DNA of 64,000 nucleotides from Flaviflagellibacter sp963786225 (GCA_963786225.1 CAWAYQ010000032.1:434001-498000), one strand, 5' to 3'; positions 26,554 through 36,528 are shown, counted from the stretch's first letter. The notes: generated by a model not told the origin, from the letters alone. Program-made: numbers and translations.

Positions 26554-27632
26554 TCGGCGCGGCCTGGCCTCTTCTTCGCACACTGCTGCACGGTCTCGAT
26601 CCTGAACGCGCGCACGATCTGACGCTCGCAGCTCTCGAAGCCGCGCCGCTGCCGCACGCGTCGCCGGACGATCCGCGTCTTGGTGTGGATGCGTTCGGAC
26701 TTCATTTTCCAAACCCGGTCGGCCTCGCTGCGGGTTTCGACAAGGACGCGCGCGTGCCGGACGCGATGCTGCGCCTTGGCTTCGGTTTCGTCGAAGCCGG
26801 TTCGATCACTCCGCTGCCGCAACCCGGCAATCCTAAGCCGCGCGTCTTCCGCCTGCCGGAGGCGGAAGGCGTCATCAATCGCCTCGGCTTCAACAATGGC
26901 GGCCATGCCGCGGCGTTGGCGCGGCTTGAGAAACGCGCGGGAAGGCCGGGCGTGGTCGGCATCAATATCGGCGCCAACAAGCAAACCGTCGACCGCGCGG
27001 ACGATTACGCGAAGGGCGTGCGCGTCTTCGCACCGTTCGCGAGCTATCTCACGGTCAACATCTCGTCGCCCAACACGCCGGGCCTGCGCGATCTGCAGAC
27101 CAAAGCCGCTCTCGACGATCTTCTCGCCCGCGCGCTCGGTGCGCGCGACGAGGCTGCGGTGCGCAAGCCCGTTCTGCTGAAACTCGCACCCGATCTCGCG
27201 CTCGCCGATCTCGACGATGCCGTGGAGGTAGCGTTGAAGCGCGGCGTCGACGGTCTCATCGTCTCCAACACCACCATCGCGCGGCCAGAGGGCCTTCAGG
27301 GCGCCGCGGCTTCGGAAACCGGCGGCCTGTCCGGCGCGCCGCTCTTTCGCCGCGCCACCTGGGCGCTGGCGGAAACCGCCAGGCGCACGGAAGGAAAGGT
27401 ACCGCTAGTGGGCGTTGGGGGCGTCACGTCGGCCGCGACGGCGCTTGCGAAAATCCGCGCCGGGGCCAGCCTCGTTCAGCTGTATACGGGGCTGACGTTC
27501 AAGGGGCCGGGCCTCGTCACGGACATCAAGCGGGGATTACTCGTCGCCATCGAGCGCGAAAAGCACTCGAGGCTCGCCTCGCTTGTCGGCCTCGACACGG
27601 ACGCCGTGGCGAAGGACGGCCCTGGGCTGTAA
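26550..27632 (+). CDS. pyrD: dihydroorotate dehydrogenase, quinone type (class 2)
   Basis: 360 residues. Catalyses oxidation of dihydroorotate to orotate in pyrimidine synthesis, passing electrons to quinone at the inner membrane. The N-terminal helical extension typical of class 2 enzymes (PLLRTLLHGLDPERAHDLTL) precedes the FMN barrel: NPVGLAAGFDKDA, GFGFVEAGSITPLPQPGNPKPR, NRLGFNNGG, TVNISSPNTPGLR, and VSNTTIARP. The ATG overlaps the DUF952 stop. Confidence 0.96.
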   Translation: MIGAAWPLLRTLLHGLDPERAHDLTLAALEAAPLPHASPDDPRLGVDAFGLHFPNPVGLAAGFDKDARVPDAMLRLGFGFVEAGSITPLPQPGNPKPRVFRLPEAEGVINRLGFNNGGHAAALARLEKRAGRPGVVGINIGANKQTVDRADDYAKGVRVFAPFASYLTVNISSPNTPGLRDLQTKAALDDLLARALGARDEAAVRKPVLLKLAPDLALADLDDAVEVALKRGVDGLIVSNTTIARPEGLQGAAASETGGLSGAPLFRRATWALAETARRTEGKVPLVGVGGVTSAATALAKIRAGASLVQLYTGLTFKGPGLVTDIKRGLLVAIEREKHSRLASLVGLDTDAVAKDGPGL

Positions 27633-27674
27633 ATACGCTGCCGCCATCGAGCGCCGCTGCACGTCCGCAAGGCG

Positions 27675-28013
27675 TCAGCGTTTGCCCACCTTCAGCAGGC
27701 GCGAGATGAGCCAGATCGGGAACACGATGACCGCCCCGAGCATGAACCAGTGCAGCAGGGTGTCGAGCGCGTCCCAGATGTTTTCGAAGAAGCTGTAGAA
27801 CAGGTCCTGCACCGCACGCACGATCGCGAAGGCATCGATGTCGAGCACCGCGAGGATGACGCCGATCACGATCGACAGCATAGCGAGCTTGACGATGACC
27901 CAGAGCGGCGAGCCGCCGAAGAAGTGGGTCACGGGATCCGCCCGCACGGGCCTGTGCGGTGAATGAGTGTTGAGGGGAGCGGCAGTGTCCGGAGGCAGAT
28001 CGGTCATCCGCAT
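27675..28013 (-). CDS. DUF6460-like small membrane protein
   Basis: 112 residues with a polar N-terminus (about 30 residues), then two hydrophobic segments (VIVKLAMLSIVIGVILAVL near 40-58 and HWFMLGAVIVFPIWLISRLL near 88-107) separated by an amphipathic stretch. Matches the small membrane proteins annotated as DUF6460 in Rhizobiales. Convergent with pyrD. Function unknown. Confidence 0.75.
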   Translation of the reverse strand: MRMTDLPPDTAAPLNTHSPHRPVRADPVTHFFGGSPLWVIVKLAMLSIVIGVILAVLDIDAFAIVRAVQDLFYSFFENIWDALDTLLHWFMLGAVIVFPIWLISRLLKVGKR

Positions 28014-28039
28014 TGTCTAGCACAGGGCACGGATGAGCC

Positions 28040-30127
28040 CTAGATCGGTTTCGCCTTGCCGCCTGTGGCTGCGCGGCCGTTCGGTGCGTCGTCCCAGCCC
28101 TCCGGTGGCGGCAGGACGGTGTTGGCTTCGAACACGGCGGTCTTCGGCTTCCAGGTGTCGGCTGAAACCTTCAGCGCCTTGATCTTCTCCGCGTTGATCT
28201 TGGCGCCGATCTGATCGCGTTTGCCGGCGGCGTCGCTGTCCCCCTGAGCGGCGGCAAGCGTGAACCACCGATAGGACTGACCGAAATCCTGCGGCACCGC
28301 GAGGCCCTTCGCATAGAAGATGCCGAGATTGAACTGGCTGTCTTTGACGCCGTATTCGGCGGCCTTCTGAAACCAGACAAGCGCAATCGCCATATCCGGT
28401 TGGCCCAGTCCGCCCTCGGCATAAAGAACGCCGAGATTGTGCATGGCCTGGACGTTTCCGGCATTGGCCGCCTGCTCGTACAGGCGCCGCGCGCCTTCGA
28501 GATCCTTGGCCAGGCCGTTGCCCTTCTCCGTCAGGCTGCCGAGCTGGTACTGCGCGGGTGCAAGGCCCTGGGCCGCGGCACGCTTCAGCCAGGCGGCGGC
28601 CTTCTCGTAATCGCGCGGCACGCCGCGTCCTTCGAGGAACCGCGTGCCGGCTTCGTATTGAGCGGCGGCGTCGCCCGCTTGCGCACGTGCGCGCAACCGC
28701 TGTCCGCCGATATCGATGGGCAGCGGCGCGAGTTGAGGTTCGTTCTGCGGAATCGAGCCCGTAATGACAGGCTCGCTCGGCAGGAAGGTCCCGGGCGAGA
28801 CCGGCTGGGACGAAAGAAGGGCGGGCGAGGGCTGTTCGCCGGCGCCAGTCGTTGTGCTTTCCGCGCCGGGTGTCGCCGCGGAGGAAGCGGCCGCTTGCGT
28901 CTGCGCGGCGCCGGCGTCCGGCAGGACACCGGCTTGCTGGCCCGAGAACATGTCGTCAAGGAAGCGGCTCGACCCGGCGTAGATGCCGAGCAGAAGAACT
29001 GCCGCGGCGGTGCTTGCCAGAAGCGTGCGCCTCATCCGGAAGCGCGAATGCGGTTCGGCGGCCGTGACCATCGCAGGGCGCGGCCGCGGCTGCGCTCCGA
29101 GAGGACGATATTTCGCGGTGGTTTCCGACGGCTCGCCGGCCGACTGCGTCGAGCGGCGCGCGGCGGCGATGTAGTGTCGGCGCTCCGGTGCCGCGACCTT
29201 GTGCCGGGCGAGAAGATCGAACGCCTCGGGTTCGGTGCTCTCCTCGATAGCGCGCAGCGCGGCGGCGCGGGCACGGACGGAGGGGTTGGCTTCGGGTGCG
29301 AGGGCGGGCGCGGCCTGGCCAAGACGTTCGGGCAGCCGGCTTGCGACGTGTTCGAGCGTCTTGCGCACGGCTTCGAGCAGATCGCGTGTCCGGCGTTCCG
29401 AATCGGTCGTGTCCGCGCGGAAACTGGCGAGATCGCGCGCCACTTCCTCGATGCGGTTATTGGTGCCGGTCTCAAGCGCGTGAAGCTTGGTCTGCACGAT
29501 ATAGGCGGCCGCGGCTTCCGCCGCTTCGATCGGGGTCTTGGCCTCCTCGATCAGGCGACGGACATCGGCGAGAGAGGCTTCGAGCGTCTGGAAGCTTTGG
29601 GCCGCGCGCGCTTCAAACCGGGCGACAAGCCGCTCAAACGCAAATTCCATGTTCTCGGCGGAAGCCTGTTCCACCGGGTGGGCCATCGCGCGCCGCAGAG
29701 GATGCGGCTCCGAAAGAGGTTGAGGGCGTTCGCTCTCGAGTTCGCGCTGGCGCTGGACGATTTCCGCTACGGCGGAACGCAAGGGTCCGCGCGAATAGGC
29801 CTCTGAGGCTGCGGTCAGCGGGCCGGAAAAGCGGTCCATGACTTCGCGCAGTGAGCTGATTTCGGGTTCAGGGGTCTCTTCGCGCTGCCTGCGGGCGGCA
29901 AGCCGGCGCTCGACGATGTCTGCGAGGCTGCCTTCTTCAGCTGTGCGCGGCGGCACAACAGACTCGGCTTCGGGTGCGACCGGTACGGCATGAAGTCTCG
30001 GCGCAACGGACTGCGGCTCGGCCTGATCCTTTAGCCAATCGGCGATCTCGCCCATTTTCCGTCGGATCTCAGCTTCCTCGAAGCCCATGTTCCAGTTCGC
30101 CATTTGCCGTTTGAGGGCACCCGCCAT
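28040..30127 (-). CDS. SEL1-repeat membrane protein (PodJ-like)
   Basis: 695 residues. The N-terminal 340 residues are charged and helix-rich, consistent with a coiled-coil region; one transmembrane segment lies near residues 363-382 (LLASTAAAVLLLGIYAGS). A Pro/Ser/Thr-rich linker follows, then at least four SEL1/TPR-like repeats near 490-642 (AAQYEAGTRFLEGRGVPRDY, APAQYQLGSL, AMHNLGVLYAEG, SQFNLGIFYAKG). This coiled coil / TM / SEL1 plan is that of the polar localisation factor PodJ, though this is shorter. ATG 30127 has a GGGAG ribosome site 9 bases upstream; longer starts enter the AT-richer leader. Confidence 0.82.
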   Translation of the reverse strand: MAGALKRQMANWNMGFEEAEIRRKMGEIADWLKDQAEPQSVAPRLHAVPVAPEAESVVPPRTAEEGSLADIVERRLAARRQREETPEPEISSLREVMDRFSGPLTAASEAYSRGPLRSAVAEIVQRQRELESERPQPLSEPHPLRRAMAHPVEQASAENMEFAFERLVARFEARAAQSFQTLEASLADVRRLIEEAKTPIEAAEAAAAYIVQTKLHALETGTNNRIEEVARDLASFRADTTDSERRTRDLLEAVRKTLEHVASRLPERLGQAAPALAPEANPSVRARAAALRAIEESTEPEAFDLLARHKVAAPERRHYIAAARRSTQSAGEPSETTAKYRPLGAQPRPRPAMVTAAEPHSRFRMRRTLLASTAAAVLLLGIYAGSSRFLDDMFSGQQAGVLPDAGAAQTQAAASSAATPGAESTTTGAGEQPSPALLSSQPVSPGTFLPSEPVITGSIPQNEPQLAPLPIDIGGQRLRARAQAGDAAAQYEAGTRFLEGRGVPRDYEKAAAWLKRAAAQGLAPAQYQLGSLTEKGNGLAKDLEGARRLYEQAANAGNVQAMHNLGVLYAEGGLGQPDMAIALVWFQKAAEYGVKDSQFNLGIFYAKGLAVPQDFGQSYRWFTLAAAQGDSDAAGKRDQIGAKINAEKIKALKVSADTWKPKTAVFEANTVLPPPEGWDDAPNGRAATGGKAKPI

Positions 30128-30385
30128 CTGACTCTCCCTACCGGCGGCACGGATTACCCCCTCGCGCGCCACGAAACCGGCAAAAGCGGGCCGTTCGATG
30201 CAATCTCGCGGTCCGCAATGCTGAGGCTTCACGCTCAGTTTTCGGACAATCATGGTAAAGACCGGGTTAAGAGAGTTAATTTTCGTCAACCAAACTTGTG
30301 CGGTCCGGCGGCATCCCCAATGTGTCCTTTTCGGTGCTCGTGCGTTCTTTCAGGAAATCGGCCCTGCCGTCTAAGGGAGACAGAC

Positions 30386-30808
30386 ATGCGTCAAATCCTT
30401 GCTATCGTTGCACTATCGCTGCTGCCCGCCGCGACCCTGGCGCAGGCCGCGCCCGATCCGGCGGCGTCCGATGACCGATTCCAGATCGAACGGAGCGGCG
30501 ACGCATACATCCGTCTCGACAAGAAAACCGGCGCCATTTCGACCTGCACGCTGGTGGGGGCGGCTCTGGATTGTCGCGCCAGCGCCGACGAGCGCGCCGC
30601 GCTTCAGGCGGAAATCGACCGTCTCGCCACGGAAGTCGAGGCGCTGAAGGGCGGAGCCAGCGCCGAAACCGGTATCAGCAAAGACGGTAAGCAATTGACG
30701 CTCAAACTGCCGAGCGAGGCTGAGATCAAGGAGGTCGCGACCTTCTTCGAGGACATGTTCCGCCGCTTCGTCGCGGCGGTCAAAGACCTCGCCGATGGAC
30801 AAGCTTGA
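30386..30808 (+). CDS. exported hypothetical protein with coiled coil
   Basis: 140 residues. Signal peptide at about 1-21 (MRQILAIVALSLLPAATLAQA). The mature part has YIRLDKKTGAISTC..LDCRASADER, then a short coiled coil (AALQAEIDRLATEVEALK) and a C-terminal amphipathic helix (FFEDMFRRFVAAVKDL). Proteins of this layout are common and unassigned in Rhizobiales. GGGAGACAG precedes the ATG. Its stop overlaps the TTG of the yjbQ-like gene. Confidence 0.85.
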   Translation: MRQILAIVALSLLPAATLAQAAPDPAASDDRFQIERSGDAYIRLDKKTGAISTCTLVGAALDCRASADERAALQAEIDRLATEVEALKGGASAETGISKDGKQLTLKLPSEAEIKEVATFFEDMFRRFVAAVKDLADGQA

Positions 30809-31308
30809 GCCTCATGGGGCGCGCATCGGGAGAACATGGGCAGGTTGCGCAGATCCTCTACGACGATCCGGATGCGGCCGGCCTCGACCTCCGGCGCGGA
30901 ACGTTGCTCGTCGAAACACAGGGGCGGGGTTTCACCGACCTGACCGAAGCGACGTGTGAATGGCTGACCGGCATATCCGCCGGCGACGGGCTGGTAACCC
31001 TGTTCGTTCGCCACACCTCGGCATCGCTCGCGGTCCAGGAGAACGCCGATCCGAGCGTCCAGGCCGATCTTCTAACGGCGCTTGACCGCCTGGCGCCGGA
31101 AAACGCGCTCTATCGGCATAACAAAGAAGGCCCGGACGATATGCCGGCACACATAAAGGCGTTAATCACTTCGGTTGTAATTTCCGCACCTGTTGCGAAC
31201 GGGGATATACTTCTTGGCACTTGGCAGGCGCTATATCTGATCGAACACCGGGCGTCCCCCCATACCCGGGACATTTCGCTCATGTTCCTCGGCCGCACGA
31301 AGGCGTAG
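30805..31308 (+). CDS. YjbQ family (secondary thiamine-phosphate synthase-like) protein
   Basis: 167 residues of the UPF0047/YjbQ family: TDLTEATCEWLTGISAGDGLVTLFVRHTSASLAVQENADP and the end motif GTWQALYLIEHR with the conserved His and Glu residues. The family has weak thiamine-phosphate synthase activity in some members, with unclear physiology. TTG 30805 overlaps the previous stop (TTGA); ATG 30814 three codons later is equally possible. Confidence 0.92.
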   Translation: MSLMGRASGEHGQVAQILYDDPDAAGLDLRRGTLLVETQGRGFTDLTEATCEWLTGISAGDGLVTLFVRHTSASLAVQENADPSVQADLLTALDRLAPENALYRHNKEGPDDMPAHIKALITSVVISAPVANGDILLGTWQALYLIEHRASPHTRDISLMFLGRTKA

Positions 31309-31398
31309 TTTCGGGTGCCTGCCGCAATTCAGCCCCCGTTTGCGTTGACCTAGGGTTGTAGCCGCAACGTCGCGGACTTTCTGAAGGCACCTGAATTG

Positions 31399-32070
31399 AT
31401 GTCCGACACGATCAATCACCGCTTCATCATTGCCGACGATCACCCCTTGTTTCGCGGGGCACTGCGCGCCGCCATTCTCGGCGCGTTCCAGGGAGCGAGT
31501 ATCTCCGAGGCAGGATCGATCGACGCACTTGTGGCCGAACTCGACCGGGTCCCGGAAATGGACCTGATCCTGCTCGATCTTGCCATGCCCGGGGTGCGCG
31601 GCTTTTCGGGCCTGCTGCTTCTTCGGGCGCAATATCCCGGCATTCCGGTCGTCGTCGTCTCCGCGCATGAAGAGACGAGCGTCGTTCGCCGCTGCATGGA
31701 ATTCGGCTCGTCCGGCTTCATTCCGAAGACGACCGATGTCGATACGATGCGTCAGGCCCTCCGGATCGTCCTCGATGGCGGCACCTGGACTCCGCCCGAT
31801 CTCGACCTGAAGGCCGTGCCGGACGACGAGACCTCCGCGCTGGTGCGCCGCCTCGCCACGCTCACGCCGCAGCAGGTTCGCGTGCTGATGATGCTGTCGG
31901 GAGGGCTGCTCAACAAGCAGATCGCCTATGAACTGAATGTGTCGGAAGCGACCGTGAAGGCGCATGTCTCCGCCATTCTTCAGAAGCTCGGTGTCGACAG
32001 CCGGACCCAGGCCGTGATCGCCGCTTCCCGCATCGAAGCGGGACAATGGCTCGACGCTTCCCTGGCCTGA
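31399..32070 (+). CDS. LuxR-type response regulator
   Basis: 223 residues. Receiver domain with acidic pocket ADDH (residues 12-15), phosphoacceptor Asp60 in LILLDLAMPG and a conserved Lys in FIPKTTD; then a LuxR-type HTH (LTPQQVRVLMMLSGGLLNKQIAYELNVSEATVKAHV, about 154-190). ATG 31399 is used; TTG 31396 is one codon earlier. It converges with, and ends ten bases from, the hybrid kinase gene, so it is the likely partner of that kinase. Confidence 0.94.
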   Translation: MSDTINHRFIIADDHPLFRGALRAAILGAFQGASISEAGSIDALVAELDRVPEMDLILLDLAMPGVRGFSGLLLLRAQYPGIPVVVVSAHEETSVVRRCMEFGSSGFIPKTTDVDTMRQALRIVLDGGTWTPPDLDLKAVPDDETSALVRRLATLTPQQVRVLMMLSGGLLNKQIAYELNVSEATVKAHVSAILQKLGVDSRTQAVIAASRIEAGQWLDASLA

Positions 32071-32080
32071 TTGGCCGTAC

Positions 32081-35000
32081 TTATTCCGCCGCCGGCCGTG
32101 CGACACGCAACTGCGCGAGCAATGCGCGCAGTGCCGCCGGCCGCAACGGCTTGTGCAGCACTTCGAGGCCCTGTGCCTTCGCGCCGGCGCGTACGTTTTG
32201 ACCGCGGTCCGCGGTGATCAGAATTCCCGGCACATCGCCCGCGATACGAGACCTCAACTCCTGTATCGCGGAGAGTCCGTCGCCGCCGTCGAGATGATAG
32301 TCGGCGATGATCATGTCCGGCGCGCCTTCAAGTTCCAGCGCCGTCAGCGCATCGCCGAGCGTCGCCGCGGCCATGACTTTGCAGCCCCAGCCGCCCAGAA
32401 GATGCTTCATCCCGTCCAGGATCGCAGGCTCGTTATCGATGCAGAGTACGCGCGTGCCGGAGAGCAGGGACGCAGGCACCGTTCTGCGGACGTCGGCCAC
32501 GGTCTCCTCGGGTGCCGTCATCGGCACCTCGACCGAGAAGACGGAGCCCTTCCCCGGGGCCGACTTCAGCGTCAGAGGATGATCGAGAATGCGCGCGACG
32601 CGCTCCACGATCGAAAGGCCAAGGCCAAGCCCGCGCGCGACCCGGGCCCCCGAATCGAGCCGCTGAAATTCCTTGAAGATCACGCGCTGGCTCGCAGCCG
32701 GAATACCAAGGCCCGTATCCCAGACCTCGATACGGACGCGCTGCCCCTGCCGGCGGCGAACGCCCATCAGGACGCTGCCCTGCGGCGTGTATTTGATCGC
32801 GTTTGATAGGAGGTTCTGCAAGAGGCGCCGCAGCAGGCGCCGGTCCGAGCGTACCCAGATTTCGCAACCGACGATGCGGAGATCGACCTTCTTCTCACGC
32901 GACAGCGGAAGGAACTCGACCTCCAGCTGGCGCAACACGTCGCCGAGCTTGAACGTGGTGACCTCCGGCGCGAACGCACCGGCATCGAGCCGTGAGATGT
33001 CGAGCAGCACCGAGAAAATCTCTTCGACCGATTGCAGCGACGCGTCGACATTTGCCACAAGCTCGGTGTTCAGTGCCGAATGCGTGCGTTCCGCGAGGCT
33101 TGCGACATAGAGGCGAGCGGCGTTCAGCGGCTGAAGAATGTCGTGGCTCGCGGCGGCGAGAAAGCGCGTCTTCGAATAGCTGGCGGAATCAGCTTCCGCC
33201 TTGGCGCGCGCGAGTTCCTGATTGAGATGGGTCAGTTCGCGCGTGCGCTCATTGACGCGTGCCTCGAGTGCTCGTTCCGTCACCACGGTTTCAGTAACAT
33301 CCGTGAATGTCGCGACCAATCCGCCATCGGGAATGTCGTCGGTTCTGATCTCGACCACGCGACCCGAATTCAGAAGGGTAGAGCGGAACGTCCGGTACTT
33401 GGAGATCGTGTTATCCATACGCTCGGCGACGATGTCGTCCATGTTTCCAGGACCGTACAGACCGCGTTCGGCGTTGCTGCGGATGACCTCTTCAAGCGGC
33501 GTTCCGACACGCAGGAGATTTTCCGGGTGGTCGAAAATGCGGACGAATTCACGGTTCCAGCAGACAAGCCGCAAGTCCTTGTCGTAGACGGCAACGCCGT
33601 GCCGTGCGTGATCGAGCGCCGTCTGCAGGAGATCACGCGAATGCTGAACAGCGACCGAGGCCTCGTCGAGAAGGCGCAAAGCCGCCTTTTTTGTCACCGC
33701 GCCACGGCGCAGGAACAGCGACAATACGAGCCGTGAGGAGGAGGTGCCGATGACTGACGTGAGCAGATGCTCGGCGTACCGGATCATATGGATGTCGGCT
33801 TCATCGAACAATGACGGGCGGGCATTGCGGGCGGTCGCGAACTCCTCGAATGCCCTCCGTGTCCGATCCTCGCCGACATAGCGGGCAACGGTGCTTTGCA
33901 ACTCGCCGACGCGGACCGGCGTGTGCCAGCCTCGGAAGCTCGACGAGATGGCATCGAAATCATGCCGGCCCACGAAAGCGGCGGCCTGCATACGCTCCAT
34001 CGGCGATCGGGTGGATGTAAGGGAGCCAAGTACGTAGGCGAGTGTGTTGAGCGTGAGACTCCAGAACACTCCATGCACCAGAGGATCGGCCTTGAGGCCG
34101 AACAGTTCGGTCGGTTTCAGCCAGTCGAGGCCGAACAGGCCTGAATCCAAGACCAGTGCTGCCATCAGTCCGTCATGGGCGATGCTCGGCAGAAGCAGCG
34201 TGTAAGTCCAGATCGCAAGACCGGTCAGAAGGCCGATAATGGCGCCCTGACCGCTCGCACGGCGCCAGAACAGGCCGCCGAAAAATGAAGGGGCGAGCTG
34301 CGCGATTGCCGCAAAGGACAAAAGGCCGATTTGCGCGAGGCCAGCCTCGGAGGCGTTGCGGTAGTACAGATAGGCTAGCGCCAGAATGAGAAGGATCGCG
34401 CCGCGCCGTACCAGGAGGAGAAAGCCGCGCATGTCGCCAAACCCGCTTTCACGGCTGCGCAGCAGGAGCGGAATCGCGATATTGTTCGAGGCCATGATGG
34501 CGAGGGCGACCGTTTCCACGATTACCATCGCAGTGGCAGCGGACAGGCCGCCGACAAAGGCCGCCATGGTGAAGATGTGCGAACCTGCGCTCATCGGGAG
34601 GGTGAGCACGTACATATCCGACGAAACGGGGCCGTCGCCGAAGACCAGCATTCCCGCAAGCGCAAGCGGGAAGACGAAAATGTTGATGGCAACCATATAG
34701 AGGGGCACGAGCCATGTGGCGTGCCGGATGTCGGTTTCGCCCCTGTTCTCGACCACGGCGACATGAAACTGACGCGGCAGCAGAAATACGCAGGCGAAGG
34801 ACAGCACGGTAAAGGTTATCAGCGTGCTGAGATGCGGTGTGTTCTGAAAGCGTCCGAGCAACTGGGTTTCCTGCGCTTGCTGCACAAGATCGCCGATCCC
34901 GCCGAACATGACCCATGTCACGAATATGCCGACGGCCAGGAAGGCCAGAAGCTTGATGAAGCTCTCGGTCGCGATGGCGAGCATCAGGCCGGGCTGGTGT

Positions 35001-35557
35001 TCCGTCGCGTCGATGTGGCGGGTGCCGAACAGCCCGGCGAAAATCGCGAGCACGAGGGCGACCCAAAAGCCGATGACGGTGGGTTCCGTCAGTCCGGCCG
35101 GGGTGCCGTAGGTTTCGAGCACCGTCAGAACGGAGCATGAGATCGCCTTGAGCTGCAACGCGATATAGGGGATCGCGCCGACTATAGCGGCGAGCGATAC
35201 GATAACGGCGAGCGTCTGGTTCTTGCCGTAACGGGCCGCGAGGAAGTCAGCGGTCGAGGTGATGTTCTGCGCCTTGGCAAGCCGCGCTACCTTCATCATC
35301 AGCGGGCTGGCCAAAGTGAAAGCCAGGATCGGTCCCATATAGAGGCCGATGAAATCGAGACCGGTCGATGTCGCGAGGCCGACCGAGCCGAAAAAGGTCC
35401 AGGACGTGCAGTAGACCGCGATCGAGAACGAATAAATGTAGGGCCGGCCCCAGCCCGCCATCCAGGCCGGCCGGATCCGGTCGCCATAGGCGGCAAGCGC
35501 AAACAGAAGCCCGAAATAGGCCAGCGCCACCGCGATCACGGCCCAGCCGTGCTGCAT
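32081..35557 (-). CDS. sodium/solute-symporter-fused hybrid histidine kinase (CrbS-like)
   Basis: 1158 residues. About residues 1-500 are a sodium:solute symporter (SSSF) domain with some 13 hydrophobic segments (YIYSFSIAVYCTSWTFFGSVGLA, PYIALQLKAIS). A PAS-like region follows (YDKDLRLVCWNREFVRIFDHPENLLR), then HisKA with His805 in ASHDILQPLNAARLY, HATPase (NLLSNAIKYTP, DTGLGIP, GLGLGLSIV) and a C-terminal receiver with Asp1086 (ADYHLDGGDG). This plan matches CrbS-type sensors, which with the LuxR-type regulator CrbR control acetate use in gammaproteobacteria. The ligand here is unknown. Confidence 0.94.
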   Translation of the reverse strand: MQHGWAVIAVALAYFGLLFALAAYGDRIRPAWMAGWGRPYIYSFSIAVYCTSWTFFGSVGLATSTGLDFIGLYMGPILAFTLASPLMMKVARLAKAQNITSTADFLAARYGKNQTLAVIVSLAAIVGAIPYIALQLKAISCSVLTVLETYGTPAGLTEPTVIGFWVALVLAIFAGLFGTRHIDATEHQPGLMLAIATESFIKLLAFLAVGIFVTWVMFGGIGDLVQQAQETQLLGRFQNTPHLSTLITFTVLSFACVFLLPRQFHVAVVENRGETDIRHATWLVPLYMVAINIFVFPLALAGMLVFGDGPVSSDMYVLTLPMSAGSHIFTMAAFVGGLSAATAMVIVETVALAIMASNNIAIPLLLRSRESGFGDMRGFLLLVRRGAILLILALAYLYYRNASEAGLAQIGLLSFAAIAQLAPSFFGGLFWRRASGQGAIIGLLTGLAIWTYTLLLPSIAHDGLMAALVLDSGLFGLDWLKPTELFGLKADPLVHGVFWSLTLNTLAYVLGSLTSTRSPMERMQAAAFVGRHDFDAISSSFRGWHTPVRVGELQSTVARYVGEDRTRRAFEEFATARNARPSLFDEADIHMIRYAEHLLTSVIGTSSSRLVLSLFLRRGAVTKKAALRLLDEASVAVQHSRDLLQTALDHARHGVAVYDKDLRLVCWNREFVRIFDHPENLLRVGTPLEEVIRSNAERGLYGPGNMDDIVAERMDNTISKYRTFRSTLLNSGRVVEIRTDDIPDGGLVATFTDVTETVVTERALEARVNERTRELTHLNQELARAKAEADSASYSKTRFLAAASHDILQPLNAARLYVASLAERTHSALNTELVANVDASLQSVEEIFSVLLDISRLDAGAFAPEVTTFKLGDVLRQLEVEFLPLSREKKVDLRIVGCEIWVRSDRRLLRRLLQNLLSNAIKYTPQGSVLMGVRRRQGQRVRIEVWDTGLGIPAASQRVIFKEFQRLDSGARVARGLGLGLSIVERVARILDHPLTLKSAPGKGSVFSVEVPMTAPEETVADVRRTVPASLLSGTRVLCIDNEPAILDGMKHLLGGWGCKVMAAATLGDALTALELEGAPDMIIADYHLDGGDGLSAIQELRSRIAGDVPGILITADRGQNVRAGAKAQGLEVLHKPLRPAALRALLAQLRVARPAAE

Positions 35558-35706
35558 GTCCTCAGGTCCTCAACACTGCGTTGTGGGCTGTTCCATACCA
35601 GCCGGGGCACGCCACCACTAGAGCGGAAGGCCCTGAACCTTTACGACGTCGGCGCGACTGAACCTTTGGGTGGATTGCGGGTTAATTCCGCTGGAGACCC
35701 ATACAG

Positions 35707-36469
35707 ATGCCCAAACCCGCCCACCTCGTGTCCCTTGCCGTTGCGTCCGGCCTCGCCGCAGCTGCCTTCACGACCGACCTTGCGGGCTTGCGGGCCGAAT
35801 TCGAGAGCCCTCTGCAATTTTCGGTCGGTCAGCAACGCCACCGCTCCGGGCAGCAAGCCTACACCCGCGAGCCCATGCCCTATCGCCGCGAGGCGGTGCG
35901 GATAGGGCTGCCCCGGCGGGTTTTTCAGCCGTCTGTTCGGATTCGAATTTCAGGAGGAAGCGCCTCGTCCGCGTGTCGCAACACCAAATCTCCAGCGCGC
36001 CGTATGCATACGGCAATGCGACGGAGCCCAGCTCGTGCTTGGTTTTCTGCCGTCCAGGAGCAAACAGAAGGACGCCGAGGCCATGTGCGCGGCCGCCGGA
36101 GGCGGCGCGATGACCGAGCTTGCGTTGGAAAAATTTGTTCCGGGCGCGGGGTTCGACGTATCGGCGCCGATCCAGACAGCGTCGGCCGCGCCGCTGCTCG
36201 AAGGACGTGCCGCGCTCGACGGCAATGCCCGGACCGCCGCACACGCGACCGAACCGTGCCCAGCGGGTGCGACCCCGAACTCCTTCATGACCGTGCCGAT
36301 CCTCCACGATGTGACCCTTCGCAACGGCGATGTCGTCGCCACGCGTGACGGCTTCAAAGTGTTTGTCGGCGGTGGCAGGCCGCCCTTCACGGAACGCGAT
36401 TTCGTTGCTCTCGATTCGCGGAAGAGGGTCGCCGCCGATCTCCGCAAGCTGAAGGTCGTCGATCGCTGA
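35707..36469 (+). CDS. exported DUF2865-like protein (frameshifted)
   Basis: About 253 residues if joined. The first part (MPKPAHLVSLAVASGLAAAAF, a signal peptide, then LRAEFESPLQFSVGQQ) reads to about 35920; the sequence continues one base later as FFSRLFGFEFQEEAPRPRVATPNLQRAVCIRQCDGAQLVLGFLP and ends KVFVGGGRPPFTERDFVALDSRKRVAADLRKL. The CIRQCDG motif and a later CAAAGGGAMTEL recall DUF2865 proteins of Rhizobiales. The shift lies in the CCCCGGCGGG tract at about 35910-35922. Codon third-position GC is high in both parts, which supports joining them. The family call is tentative. Confidence 0.6.
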
Positions 36470-36528
36470 TTTTGACTTCCTTCCATCTCGAACCCGGTGA
36501 ACAATCGGGCTCTCAGGAGGAGGGGCGC

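Noticed and set aside
30128..30385. N-terminal extension of the SEL1 protein or of the small exported protein into their shared upstream region
   Set aside because: Extended frames overlap each other on opposite strands and lack family similarity; internal starts have good ribosome sites.
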